A stretch of DNA of 64,000 bases from an uncultured Bacillaceae bacterium (lineage in GTDB: Bacteria > Bacillota > Bacilli > Bacillales > Caldibacillaceae): contig CALGYZ010000046.1 in assembly GCA_937934645.1 (NCBI GenBank), positions 39,657 through 103,656 on the forward strand, written 5' to 3'. Below are positions 37,146-45,802 of this stretch, in pieces (position 1 is the stretch's first letter; each line of letters opens with the position of its first letter). A program made the position numbers and the translations under genes. The notes beneath the pieces were generated by a model. That model did not search any database. It had not been told where the DNA came from and saw only the letters and a list, made by a program, of their open reading frames with translations.

Positions 37146-37317
37146 TTCTTCTGTTAACGATTTGTTTCAGAAGAACGTTTTCATATACAATAGATGCGGA
37201 TACTACGTTTCTTAACGGGGATTACAATAACAGCTTGATCACTGCAAAACCGTTTCCATTCTTTTATAAATAGTGAGAATGAAGCAAATGAATATACGTA
37301 GAAAGAGGGTTTACAAG

Positions 37318-38157
37318 GTGAATCTGCCAGCGAGAGTCATCACTATTGCCGGTTCTGCCGCAGGAGGCAGTGCCGGAATACAAGCGGACTTGAAAACATT
37401 CCAGGAACTGGATGTATACGGTATGAGTGTCGTGACGGCGATCGTCGGATGGCATCCGGAGACAAATAAAAATGTTCATCCGTTAACGATCGAAGCGATT
37501 GAAGGTCAATTTGCGACAGCGATGAAACAAGTCGGCGCCGATGGAATTAAGACAGGAATGTTATTTTCCAAAGAAGTCATCGATACAGTTGCATCATTAA
37601 TTGAAGAAGCAGATATCCCCCATATCGTCGTCGATCCGGTCATGGTCGGAAAATTGAATTCCAAACTGTTAAAAGATGATGCCATTGCTGCATTAAAGGA
37701 AAAGCTGATTCCGATGGCGACGGTCATTACGCCGAATATTCCCGAAGCTTCCGTTTTATTGGATGAACGGCCGATCACGACCGTTGATGAACTCAAACAG
37801 GCGGCGATCGACTTATACGAACTCGGGCCAAAAAACGTGTTAGTCAAAGGCGGACGGCTGGGCGGACCGGCCACTGATGTGTTATTCGACGGAACAACAC
37901 TCACTACCTTTGAAGCACCGCGGATCGATACGGAATATACAAGCGGCGCCGGCTGCACATATTCCGCCGCGGTTGCTGCCCTTTTAGCAAAAGGATATTC
38001 CGTAACAGACGCCGTTTTCCGGGCAAAAAGCTTTATTACAACCGCTATTGAACACAGCTTTTCTTACACCGGAAAATTCGGTCCGACCTATCACGCCGCC
38101 GAACGAAAATACGGCCGGGTCCATGAGATCAAAATCGAAACAATTACGATGAAATAA
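37318..38157 (+). CDS. pdxK: Pyridoxine/pyridoxal kinase, Bacillus ThiD-like type
   Basis: 279-aa ribokinase-fold kinase that phosphorylates pyridoxine, pyridoxal or pyridoxamine (and possibly HMP). Landmarks are TIAGSAAGGSAGIQADLKTF near the start, VDPVMVGK, TPNIPEAS, and the anion-hole motif YTSGAGCTYSAA. The GTG at 37318 is 8 nt after AGAAAGAGGG; an upstream GTG at 37273 has no binding site. Bacillus PdxK is about 271 aa, so the size fits. Confidence 0.88.
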   Translation: MNLPARVITIAGSAAGGSAGIQADLKTFQELDVYGMSVVTAIVGWHPETNKNVHPLTIEAIEGQFATAMKQVGADGIKTGMLFSKEVIDTVASLIEEADIPHIVVDPVMVGKLNSKLLKDDAIAALKEKLIPMATVITPNIPEASVLLDERPITTVDELKQAAIDLYELGPKNVLVKGGRLGGPATDVLFDGTTLTTFEAPRIDTEYTSGAGCTYSAAVAALLAKGYSVTDAVFRAKSFITTAIEHSFSYTGKFGPTYHAAERKYGRVHEIKIETITMK

Positions 38158-38256
38158 CGGAAAGGGGCATGGTTCCATAGGCAAAAAAATAAGCAAATGA
38201 TGAAAAGTAGTTTTTCACCACTTGGCTTTTTACATGCAAAAAAGATCAATGATGTT

Positions 38257-38292
38257 AAAAGGGACTGTCAACAAGACAGTCCCTTGTTTTTA
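38257..38292. terminator. Terminator between pdxK and the SDR pseudogene
   Basis: AAGGGACTGTC and GACAGTCCCTT form a perfect 11-bp stem around 5 nt, with TGTTTTTA after it on the plus strand. It may serve both convergent genes. Confidence 0.88.
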
Positions 38293-39053
38293 GTTCGCCA
38301 TGACACCGCCGTCAACGTATAATTCTGTGCCTGTGATAAACTTGGACTCATCGGATGCAAGAAACAATGCCGCATAGGCAATATCGATTGGTTCACCAAA
38401 ACGCCGCAACGGAATTTTATTCAAATACACTTGTTTCAGTTCTTTTGCTTCCTCCGTTTCAAGGAATGCGGACATCGGTGTTTTAATTTGTCCCGGTAAA
38501 ATCAAGTTGGCTCTGATGTTATCTTTAGCGTAATCAACGGCAATGTTTTTCGTTAAGTCGATCAAACCGGATTTTGAAGCACCGTAGCCGGTTCCCCCTG
38601 TCCGCCGAGAACACCGCCAATCGAAGAAATGGTGACAATTGATCCGCCGCCGGCTTTAATCATTTCCGGAATGGAAAATTTCGTTCCCAGGAATGCGCCT
38701 TTTAAGTTGATGGCAATCACTTTATCCCATTCATCGATATCATGTTCTGCAGCTTTGGTTACAGCAAGTCCGACAATTCCGGCTGTATTAATTAACACAT
38801 TCAGTTGCCGTTATGTATCCACGGCTGTTTTTACGGCATTTTTCCAATCATCCACCGAAGTGACATCTAATTTCACCGCCTTAGCGTCACCGCCCACCGC
38901 TTTCACTTCGTCAATCACTTTGTTCAGTGTTTCTTCCTGAAGATCACCTGCGACAACTTTTGCTCCTTCTTTTGTGAATAAGCGAACTTGTTCAGCTCCC
39001 ATACCGCCTACTGCTCCGGTAATAATCGCTATTTTACCATCTAAACGACCCAC
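38290..39053 (-). pseudogene. Broken short-chain dehydrogenase/reductase
   Basis: The reassembled product is a standard SDR of about 254 aa: TGAVGGMGAEQV (cofactor loop), LINTAG, SIVTISSIGG, YGASK (restored) and the C-terminal GTELYVDGG. Two lesions break it: an in-frame TAA at 38811-38813 where the family has a tyrosine (AVDTY), and a one-base deletion in a G-run near 38590 (GGQGGTGYGASK), which shifts the catalytic YxxxK out of frame. The GTG at 39053 follows AAGGAGG, and a promoter (TTGTCT, 18 bp, TACAAT) on the minus strand at about 39098-39127 is still intact. Confidence 0.87.
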
Positions 39054-39385
39054 AATCAACCTCCTTTGAATTAAATTGTTAAATTATTCACAATACTATT
39101 GTAACATGGTAATAAAGACCCAGACAATATGTATAAGTAAAAATACACTAGTTTTAAAAATATCCCATTTGCAAATAAATTATGGAAAAGTTAGATGGCT
39201 CTTAAACTTCTTCATTTCTTCATCTGTCAAAGTGACCTGAATTACAGTTAGTCTGCTAATTTTTTAAGAGTTTTTGTTTAGCTAATATTTTGTTTTTGGG
39301 AGGGAAGCCGGTAAAAAGGCCCTGATGGATGGTTTTTGTATATGACCGATAAATTTACAGTAAAAACCAAAGGAGAACATGCGTA
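39054..39385. other. Spacer between two pseudogenes
   Basis: 332 bp, AT-rich. It contains the SDR promoter (minus strand, 39098-39127) and the AAAGGAG site at about 39369-39375 of the B3/B4 pseudogene. No other gene or repeat was noticed. Confidence 0.4.
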
Positions 39386-40011
39386 ATGAAAAAGTTTATC
39401 ATTAAGGATGATTTTTTTAAACATTTCCCTGATGTCAAGATTTGGATCGTTGTGGCCCAGGGAATTGACAATACCATCAGGGACAAAGAAAAGTATGAAG
39501 CAATGCTCGCCTAAGCCGAAAAAGAAGCGTTGAAATATTTGGAAGATGACGTATTCAGCCAGAATCCGGTTATCCAAGTTTGGCGGGAAGCCTTTAAAAA
39601 ATTTAAAAAGAAAAAAGTACGAGATCCTCAATTGAAGCTTTGTTAAAAAGAGTATCCAAAGGCAACCATATCAGGTCGATCAATCCCCTTGTCGATTTTT
39701 ATAATTCCATTTCCTCAAAATATGATATGCCTTGCGGCGGCGAAAATATTGACAAATTTGCGGGGAATATCCGTTTGACGAAAGCGCACGGGACTGAAGA
39801 ATTCATTCCATTGGGTAGCGAAGCGGTAAGGACCATGCTTACGGAAGAAACAAAAAACGCGTTCCTGTGCATCGAACTGGTGGACGAAACCCGTTTCAAC
39901 GAATTTAAAAAGGCGCTCGAAGAATTAGCGGCCTTGGTAGAAGAATATCTCGGCGGAACAAGTAAAATTTTCATCCTAGATAAAAAGAATTGGGAAGTGG
40001 TAATTGAATAA
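39386..40011 (+). pseudogene. Broken B3/B4 tRNA-binding-domain protein
   Basis: Conceptual translation from the ATG at 39386 (MKKFIIKDDFFKHFPDV) through LVEEYLGG gives a B3/B4-domain protein, the domain also found in the PheRS beta chain. Such stand-alone proteins are thought to act in tRNA quality control. Lesions are a stop codon near 39512 after YEAMLA, a one-base loss near 39618 after KKFKKKK, and an apparent in-frame loss of roughly 25-30 residues between EEFIPLGS and EAVRTML, judged from what I know of intact homologues. The 3' part (39640-40011) is open but has no start support. Confidence 0.75.
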
Positions 40012-40028
40012 ATGGATATTTGAAGATG

Positions 40029-40078
40029 AGCCCTCTTGTTGGATGCGTTTTATCCAACAAGGGGGGCTTTTATGTTTG
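40029..40078 (+). terminator. Intrinsic terminator
   Basis: GCCCTCTTGTTGGAT and ATCCAACAAGGGGGGC form a long, nearly perfect stem around 6-7 nt, followed by TTTTATG. Confidence 0.88.
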
Positions 40079-40318
40079 TGCTTCTTTGTTAAATGTTGAG
40101 GTAAGATTATCAAGTGCTTCGTGTTCGGTGCCTTCTTTCAAGCTTGAATCCTAGTTTATACTTGAAATAAAGTTCAGCCTCCCTTAACCTGATTGGTTCC
40201 CCAAATCTTTATACTAAGGTCAAAGGGCACATGGTAAGGAGGCGCGTAAATCCCATGCGAAACAAATCCAATATAAAAGTGCCCAAAGTTAAAACACCTT
40301 AGACACCTGTGCCATTCC
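40079..40318. other. Gene-free spacer
   Basis: 240 bp between a terminator and the GDPD stop. I see no credible gene, repeat or promoter in it. Confidence 0.3.
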
Positions 40319-41143
40319 TTAATGTATTCGCGAACTGACATAATCCGGGTAGTCGGTGATAATAGTATCAACGCCCATGTCTAACAAAAAATTTGTTGCT
40401 TTCCGGCTCCGCGCTGTCCAGGAAGCCATTTTCATGCCGAGGGAATGCACTTGCTCGACCAGTTCTTTTGTGACGATGCTGTAATGCGGGTTAAACCAGT
40501 CAGCATAAACCGATACTTCGAGCAAGTTCTCCATCGTTGTTTGTGACTTGTGGGCCGCCAGAATTCCGACCGGCACATCCGGCAACAGTTCTTTCATCTT
40601 CTTAATGGATGAATAACTGAATGACTGGATGATCACTTTTCCCTTTTGCGGACGCTCAAAGTTATACTCCCGGATCAGTTCCGCCACTTGCTTTTCAATC
40701 CCCGGATAAAATCCAGGCTCTTTCAATTCAATTAAAAATCCGACCTTTCCTCCGTACCGGTCAAGTACTTCCCTTAATGTCGGGATTTGTTCCCCGGCGA
40801 ACTTTCTTCCTTTCCACCGGCCTGCATCCAGCTTTTTCAGTTCTTCCAATGAATAATCCCAGACGTAGCCTGTCCCGTTTGTTGTCCGGTCCACCTTTGT
40901 ATCATGTATGATCACCAGCTCACCGTCTTTTGTCCGTTGAACATCGACTTCAATATAATCGGCTTTCATTTCCAGTGCCAAGTCAAAGGCAGCCAACGTA
41001 TTCTCCGGTGCAAAGCCGGATGCCCCGCGGTGGGCGGCATTTTCAATCCGTTTTCTTACACCGGTTGCCGGTACATATGTCCTTCTATATGGAAACAGTC
41101 TTGATAAAATTCTTCCTGCGCCTGCCATTCGGGTTTTGATCAT
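40319..41143 (-). CDS. Glycerophosphodiester phosphodiesterase, no clear signal peptide
   Basis: 274-aa GDPD-family enzyme hydrolysing glycerophosphodiesters to glycerol-3-phosphate and alcohol. Active-site motifs are AHRGASGFAPENT (His), EVDVQ (metal Glu/Asp) and IIHDTKVDRTT (second His). The N-terminus (about 1-33) is basic, with several Arg, and lacks a clear hydrophobic core, so the location is uncertain. It is strongly similar along its length to the gene at 41342-42181, which implies a tandem duplication. Confidence 0.88.
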   Translation of the reverse strand: MIKTRMAGAGRILSRLFPYRRTYVPATGVRKRIENAAHRGASGFAPENTLAAFDLALEMKADYIEVDVQRTKDGELVIIHDTKVDRTTNGTGYVWDYSLEELKKLDAGRWKGRKFAGEQIPTLREVLDRYGGKVGFLIELKEPGFYPGIEKQVAELIREYNFERPQKGKVIIQSFSYSSIKKMKELLPDVPVGILAAHKSQTTMENLLEVSVYADWFNPHYSIVTKELVEQVHSLGMKMASWTARSRKATNFLLDMGVDTIITDYPDYVSSRIH

Positions 41144-41190
41144 TGTTTCATCCCCTGTCTCAGCTTTATTTACCTTTATTCTAGAAAGGG

Positions 41191-41230
41191 GATGTTAAGC
41201 GAAAGAAAAGGCTGTTTATAGATTCATAAA
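41191..41230 (-). promoter_or_regulatory. Upstream block shared by both GDPD genes (copy 1)
   Basis: Read on the minus strand, TTTATGAATCTATAAA (41230-41215) is followed 14 nt later by GCTTAACATC (41200-41191). The same two blocks at the same spacing occur at 42261-42222 before the second GDPD gene. They could be a promoter plus a PhoP-type TTAACA box, since phosphodiesterases of this kind are often in the Pho regulon. Confidence 0.5.
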
Positions 41231-41289
41231 GATATTATTAAGGACATGTTGTTTTTCATCATAATTTTTACAATGGGATAAAATTTGTT

Positions 41290-41325
41290 TAAAAAATGTC
41301 CAAAGCCCTCATGGAGCTTTGGACA
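41290..41325 (-). terminator. Intrinsic terminator of the exported GDPD gene
   Basis: TGTCCAAAGC (41297-41306) and GCTTTGGACA (41316-41325) form a perfect 10-bp stem with a 9-nt loop. On the minus strand six T follow. Confidence 0.85.
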
Positions 41326-41341
41326 ACTTCAGTGCTATTTA

Positions 41342-42181
41342 TTATTTACGCGGATCCACATAATCCGGAAAATCTGTAATAATTGCATCCACTTTCATAT
41401 TCAGCAGAAAATCCGCCACATCTTGGCTGCGTACGGTCCAAGAACCGATTTTCATCCCGTGTTCATGCACTTGCCGGACGAGTTCTTCCGTCACCAGGCT
41501 GTAGTGCGGATTAAACCAGTCGGCATAGGCGGAAACTTGCTGCAATGTTTCAACATTGATATGCGCCGGGTTGGATGTGATGACGCCTACCGGAACGTGC
41601 GGAAGAAGCTGTTTCATTTGTCTCATCGATTCAAAATGGAAGGATTGTACGATAATTTTTCCGTTTTGAGGTTTGTCCAAATTCCGCACCCGTAAAATTT
41701 CCGCCACTTTTTCAATCATGCCCGGATATTGGTGAGGCGTCTTCAATTCAATTAAAACCCCCATTTTTCCGCGGTAGCGGTCCAGGACTTCTTCCAATGT
41801 CGGGATTTGCTCCCCGGCAAATTGGCTGCCCATCCAGCTTCCCGCATCCAGGCTTTTCAACTCTTCCAGTGTCAAATCCCTCACATATCCCGTTCCGTCC
41901 GTTGTACGGTCGACGGTCGCATCATGGATCACGACCAGCTCGCCGTCTTTGCTCATGTGGACATCCACTTCAATATAGTCGGCTTTCATTTGAAACGCCA
42001 GATCAAAAGCGGCAAACGTATTTTCCGGCGCATAACCCGATGCTCCCCGGTGGGCAACGTTATCCACCTTTTTCCTGTCGCCCGGGCCCGGATTCGCTTC
42101 AGCTTCTTGGCTGAACAGTCCAAAAAACAATGACAATACAACAGCTATAATTCCGACAAATCTGATCTTTTTCATCCTCAT
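41342..42181 (-). CDS. Exported glycerophosphodiester phosphodiesterase
   Basis: 279-aa GDPD-family enzyme with an N-terminal signal peptide (basic MKKIR, then VGIIAVVLSLFFGLF, cleavage likely after AEA near residue 29). Active-site motifs are AHRGASGYAPENT, EVDVH and VIHDATVDRTT. It should act outside the membrane on deacylated phospholipids or glycerophosphodiester head groups. Two nearby ATGs (42181, 42175) both lie within a few bases of GGGGG, so the exact start is open by two residues. It is a tandem paralogue of 40319-41143, but only this copy carries the export signal. Confidence 0.9.
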   Translation of the reverse strand: MRMKKIRFVGIIAVVLSLFFGLFSQEAEANPGPGDRKKVDNVAHRGASGYAPENTFAAFDLAFQMKADYIEVDVHMSKDGELVVIHDATVDRTTDGTGYVRDLTLEELKSLDAGSWMGSQFAGEQIPTLEEVLDRYRGKMGVLIELKTPHQYPGMIEKVAEILRVRNLDKPQNGKIIVQSFHFESMRQMKQLLPHVPVGVITSNPAHINVETLQQVSAYADWFNPHYSLVTEELVRQVHEHGMKIGSWTVRSQDVADFLLNMKVDAIITDFPDYVDPRK

Positions 42182-42187
42182 CCCCCG

Positions 42188-42216
42188 TTTACAATAATTT
42201 CAATTATTATTGTAAA
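42188..42216 (-). promoter_or_regulatory. Perfect 11-bp hairpin just before the GDPD start
   Basis: TTTACAATAAT (42188-42198) and ATTATTGTAAA (42206-42216) are exact complements around a 7-nt loop. In the transcript the hairpin ends immediately before the CGGGGG ribosome-binding region. It may affect translation or be an operator. Confidence 0.6.
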
Positions 42217-42221
42217 AAGAG

Positions 42222-42261
42222 GATGTTAAGCAGAAGATAAAGAGATTTATAGATTCATAAA
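42222..42261 (-). promoter_or_regulatory. Upstream block shared by both GDPD genes (copy 2)
   Basis: TTTATGAATCTATAAA (42261-42246) and GCTTAACATC (42231-42222) are identical in sequence and spacing to copy 1 at 41230-41191, while the bases between them differ. Confidence 0.5.
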
Positions 42262-42333
42262 AAAGTGTTAAGAAAAACCAGCCTTTTTTCCCGGTCATTG
42301 TAACAAATACGAAAAAGAGCACCTGGTAAAAGA

Positions 42334-42362
42334 AAACACCGGCCCTGGTTCAGGACCGGTTT
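42334..42362 (-). terminator. Intrinsic terminator after mtlD
   Basis: ACCGGCCCTGG and the complementary CAGGACCGGT pair with one mismatch; on the minus strand GTTTTCTTTT follows. Confidence 0.75.
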
Positions 42363-42373
42363 CCTGCTTTCTC

Positions 42374-43420
42374 TTATTTTCCGTAGCGTTCTTTAAACTC
42401 ATTGTATTTTTCGTTGATCACCCGGGCCATATCACTTTCCGGATCCAGCTTACATACTTCTTTCAGCACTTGGGACACGCCGCCCTCTGTGATCATTTGT
42501 TGCAGTTTGACGGCTTCCGGATCTTCCTTCACATCAAATAAAAGACAGGCGGCAACGGCGGAAGCAAGATTTTCATAGGATAAGCCGAGTTTAGCCGCTT
42601 CGGTCATCGGCCGAATGAGCCTGTCTTCCGGACCGAGCTTCCGCACCGGCGACCGACCGACGCGGGTAACGGCATCGTTTAAATGTTTATTTTGGAACCG
42701 GCTTAAAATCTTTTCAATATATTGTTGATGTTCGTTTTCATCCAGTCCGTAACGTTTTACCAGGTAGGCACCCGTTTCATCCACCGTCGCTTTCACACGG
42801 TCATACACCTGGGCATCATTCAACGCTTCATCGATCGTTGTCTTTCCTTCCAGATAACCGTAGTAAGCGGTGACGGCATGGCCGGTATTAACGGTAAATA
42901 ACTTCCGCTCAATATACGGCGCCAGATCGGTTACCTTTGTCATTCCCTCCACCGCAGGAATGTTATCCGTTGTTTCCACAACCCATTCATAATACGGTTC
43001 GACCAACACATCGAGCGGATTTTCGTTATTTTGTGCCGGGACAATACGGTCAACCGCAGAGTTAAAATAGTGCACTCTCCCGTTTATTTTTTCTATGTCC
43101 GCCGGGACCAGTTCTTTTTCAATATATCCCTTTAAAAGTTCAGTTGCCGAAATTTGGTTTTCGCAGGCAATGACATACACGTTTTCATCATTTGTTTCTG
43201 CTCTCTCTTTTAATCCCTTAGCAATGAGCGGGGCAATCCGGGACAGGATATCCGGCCCGATCGCCGTCGTAATATATGTGGCATCTTTGATTTCCTCTAT
43301 AACCTTTTCTTCATCCTTCATATTATTAATGCCGGAAATATTTTTCACTTCTGTCACTTGCGGTTCATCTTCCGCCGTGAACACCCGGTAACTGCCGTCT
43401 TTATTTAACCGGTCAATAAT
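42374..43420 (-). pseudogene. mtlD: Mannitol-1-phosphate 5-dehydrogenase, N-terminus deleted
   Basis: Recognisable MtlD sequence begins at IIDRLNKDGSYRV (from 43420) and continues to the normal C-terminus through TAIGPDILSRIAPLIAKGL and ACENQISATELLKGYIEKE. Roughly the first 34 residues are missing, by comparison with E. coli MtlD, including the GAGNIGRGFIG NAD-binding loop. A GTG at 43384 could still start a 336-aa fragment, but without the Rossmann loop it should be inactive. The missing part lies exactly where truncated mtlA ends, so a single deletion probably removed both. Confidence 0.85.
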
Positions 43421-43422
43421 CG

Positions 43423-45066
43423 TTAGGTGGTTGTAATTTTTTCCCTTTCAATCATCGCATCAACGTAAGATTTATCTACATATCCTCCGCGTACAAGTGC
43501 TTCACCGGCAAAACGGATCGCTTCCTCTTTGGACGAGAAGGACTTGTTAAGAAAAATGTTTTCCTTACTTAATACGGATGCACCGGCATCTGCCTCTGCG
43601 GTTTGTAAAACTTCCCCTTCCGGTGCTTCTTCCGTTTTTGGATCCGCTTTTTTCAATTGTTCGATTAATTCATCATACTTCGGACTGGACAAGAAGTTAT
43701 CCACGGATACGTGATAGGCGTTCGGAATCCTGTCCTTCGCCCGCGGTGTCAATTCTTCCTGGGTAATGACGAGACTGGCATCAGCAGGAAGATTACCGAT
43801 GGCGGTATTCGAAACTTTAATGTTTAATCCGGCTTCCTTCACTTTCTTCCTTAGCAAGGATGCACCCATGGCACTGGAGCCCATGCCTGCGTCACAGGCG
43901 AAATAAATATGGTTCACCCGGCCCGGATTGATGTTTTCAATCGCAATGGCCCCTGCTCCGGCTAATTCTCCAGCAACGCTGCTTTCAGCGCCTTTCAATT
44001 CCTGCATTTTTTTCGATGCTTCTTCGAGATCCCCCGCTTCAGATTTATCCATTTTCAACACAAAGCCCGAAACAAGGAAGGATACGGACGCGGCAACAAG
44101 CACCCCGGCAATATTGGCAATATAGTTGGCTGCCGGTGAAACGGCCAGCATGGCGATAAAGCTTCCCGGTGAAGCCGGTGCCAATAATCCGCCATCGAGC
44201 AATGTAAGGGTGAACACACCGCTCATTCCGCCTAAAATAACCGCCAGGAATAATTGCGGCTTCATTAATACATACGGGAAGTAAATCTCATGGATTCCCC
44301 CGAAAAATTGAATGATCGCCGCACCGGGCGCTGTCCGTTTTGCCGTCCCTTTACCAAAGAAACAGTATGCAAGCAGAACACCGATTCCCGGTCCCGGGTT
44401 CGCTTCCAAAAGAAACAGGACGGAATCCCCGGCATTTTTGACCTGATCAATGCCAAGCGGGGTTAAAACACCATGGTTAATGGCATTGTTTAAGAATAAA
44501 ATTTTCGCTGGTTCAATTAAAATACTTGTCAGCGGAAGAACACCGGCCCCAAGCATCCATTCCACACCGGTCACAAGCCAGCCGGTCACAATGCTGACTC
44601 CGGGCCCGATTAACCAGAATGAAACGATAGTTAAAATTCCGCCTAAAATCCCCGACGAAAAGTTGTTCACGAGCATTTCGAAACCGGTTTTAATTTTTCC
44701 CTCGATGAGCTGGTCAAATTTCTTAATCACCCACCCGCCGAGTGGTCCCATAATCATGGCCCCAAGAAACATCGGAATTTCCGCTCCGACGATGACCCCC
44801 ATCGTGGCAATCGCACCGACGACACCTCCCCGGGTATCGTAAACCAACTTACCGCCCGTATAACCAATCAAAAGCGGCAGTAAATATTTCACCATCGGAT
44901 CGACTAATGCTGCCAACTGTTCATTGGGCAGCCAGCCTGATTCTATGAATAACGCTGTGATTAATCCCCAAGCGATAAACGCACCAATATTCGGCATAAC
45001 CATTGAACTTAAAAAGTTACCAAACTTTTGGAGACCCAATTTTATGCTGTTTTCTTGCTGAGTCAT
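43423..45066 (-). pseudogene. mtlA: PTS mannitol EIICBA, EIIA domain truncated
   Basis: 547-aa frame. EIIC (about 10-340) begins FGNFLSSMVMPNIGAFIAWG. EIIB (about 380-470) has the phosphocysteine in YFACDAGMGSSAMGAS. EIIA starts at about 500 (KENIFLNKSFSSKEEAIRFAGEALV) and stops after EREKITTT, about ten residues before the IPHGT histidine. The EIICB part is complete and could work if a separate EIIA supplies phosphate, so loss of function is likely but not certain. The ATG at 45066 follows AAAGGAG. Confidence 0.85.
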
Positions 45067-45114
45067 ATGTTTTCTCCTTTCAAGTTGTTCTACTCCCTGT
45101 TTCCATATTAGGGT

Positions 45115-45128
45115 ATTAAGCGCTTACA
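45115..45128. promoter_or_regulatory. cre-like site upstream of mtlA
   Basis: ATTAAGCGCTTACA, whose reverse complement is TGTAAGCGCTTAAT, matches the cre core, with deviations only at the last positions. It is 49 bp before the mtlA start. Confidence 0.55.
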
Positions 45129-45302
45129 CACAATGAATAGTAGAACTAATTTTGTCGCCCTGGCCTGCGTCAAAATTTAAATTGATTATGATTATTTTTT
45201 CAATCCGGTCAAAATAAAAAACGGATCCCCCGGCCAGCAAACGGAAATCCTTCTTCTAATTGATTGATCTTCCATTATAAAAGGAAAAAATAGTCTGCGT
45301 GA

Positions 45303-45649
45303 GGTTCTTCTCATACAGTCTAAAGGACATTATAAGAGAACTTTAACTAAGATTTGTCCGACAGACTCTGCCTATTGGACTTTTACGGACATAATTCTTC
45401 CGGATTCATAAACAACCGTCCATTAAAACCGCGCTAATGGACAAAACAAAGCCTTGGAATTGAAATTATGGCCATCAGACTCCTTCTAAAAAGTCGTCCA
45501 ATAATTTTTTACCGGCAAATGTCCATGAGAACCGGGCTATTGGACAAAAGGAGAGAAAACTAAGGAAAAGTGTCCAATAGAACCGCACTTATGGACAAAA
45601 CGCCCTCAAACTGGCCATCATATGTCCATTAGCCTGCCTTTTAAAAAGA
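45303..45649. repeat. 27-bp palindrome island B (period about 52 bp)
   Basis: Units start at 45303, 45355, 45417, 45469, 45520, 45571 and 45623, with intervals 52, 62, 52, 51, 51 and 52. The best palindrome is 45417-45443, with arms GTCCATTA and TAATGGAC exactly complementary. Good copies are also at 45355, 45520 and 45571. Sequence between units is not conserved. The island fills the 735-bp gap between mtlA and the SorC regulator. Confidence 0.85.
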
Positions 45650-45754
45650 GAATTCCGGTAAAAAGGACAAAGGACCATAAAACTGACTGCATTAACCTGC
45701 CGAACCGGATCAATGGCTGAATCAAAGGTTGTTTTTTTAAAAAATGTAAAGCAC

Positions 45755-45797
45755 AAAAAAAGTACATCACTGCTTAACCAGTGATGTACTTTCGAAC
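45755..45797 (-). terminator. Intrinsic terminator of the SorC regulator
   Basis: AAGTACATCACTG and CAGTGATGTACTT form a perfect 13-bp stem with a 6-nt loop; on the minus strand seven T follow. Confidence 0.92.
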
Positions 45798-45802
45798 ATA
45801 AG

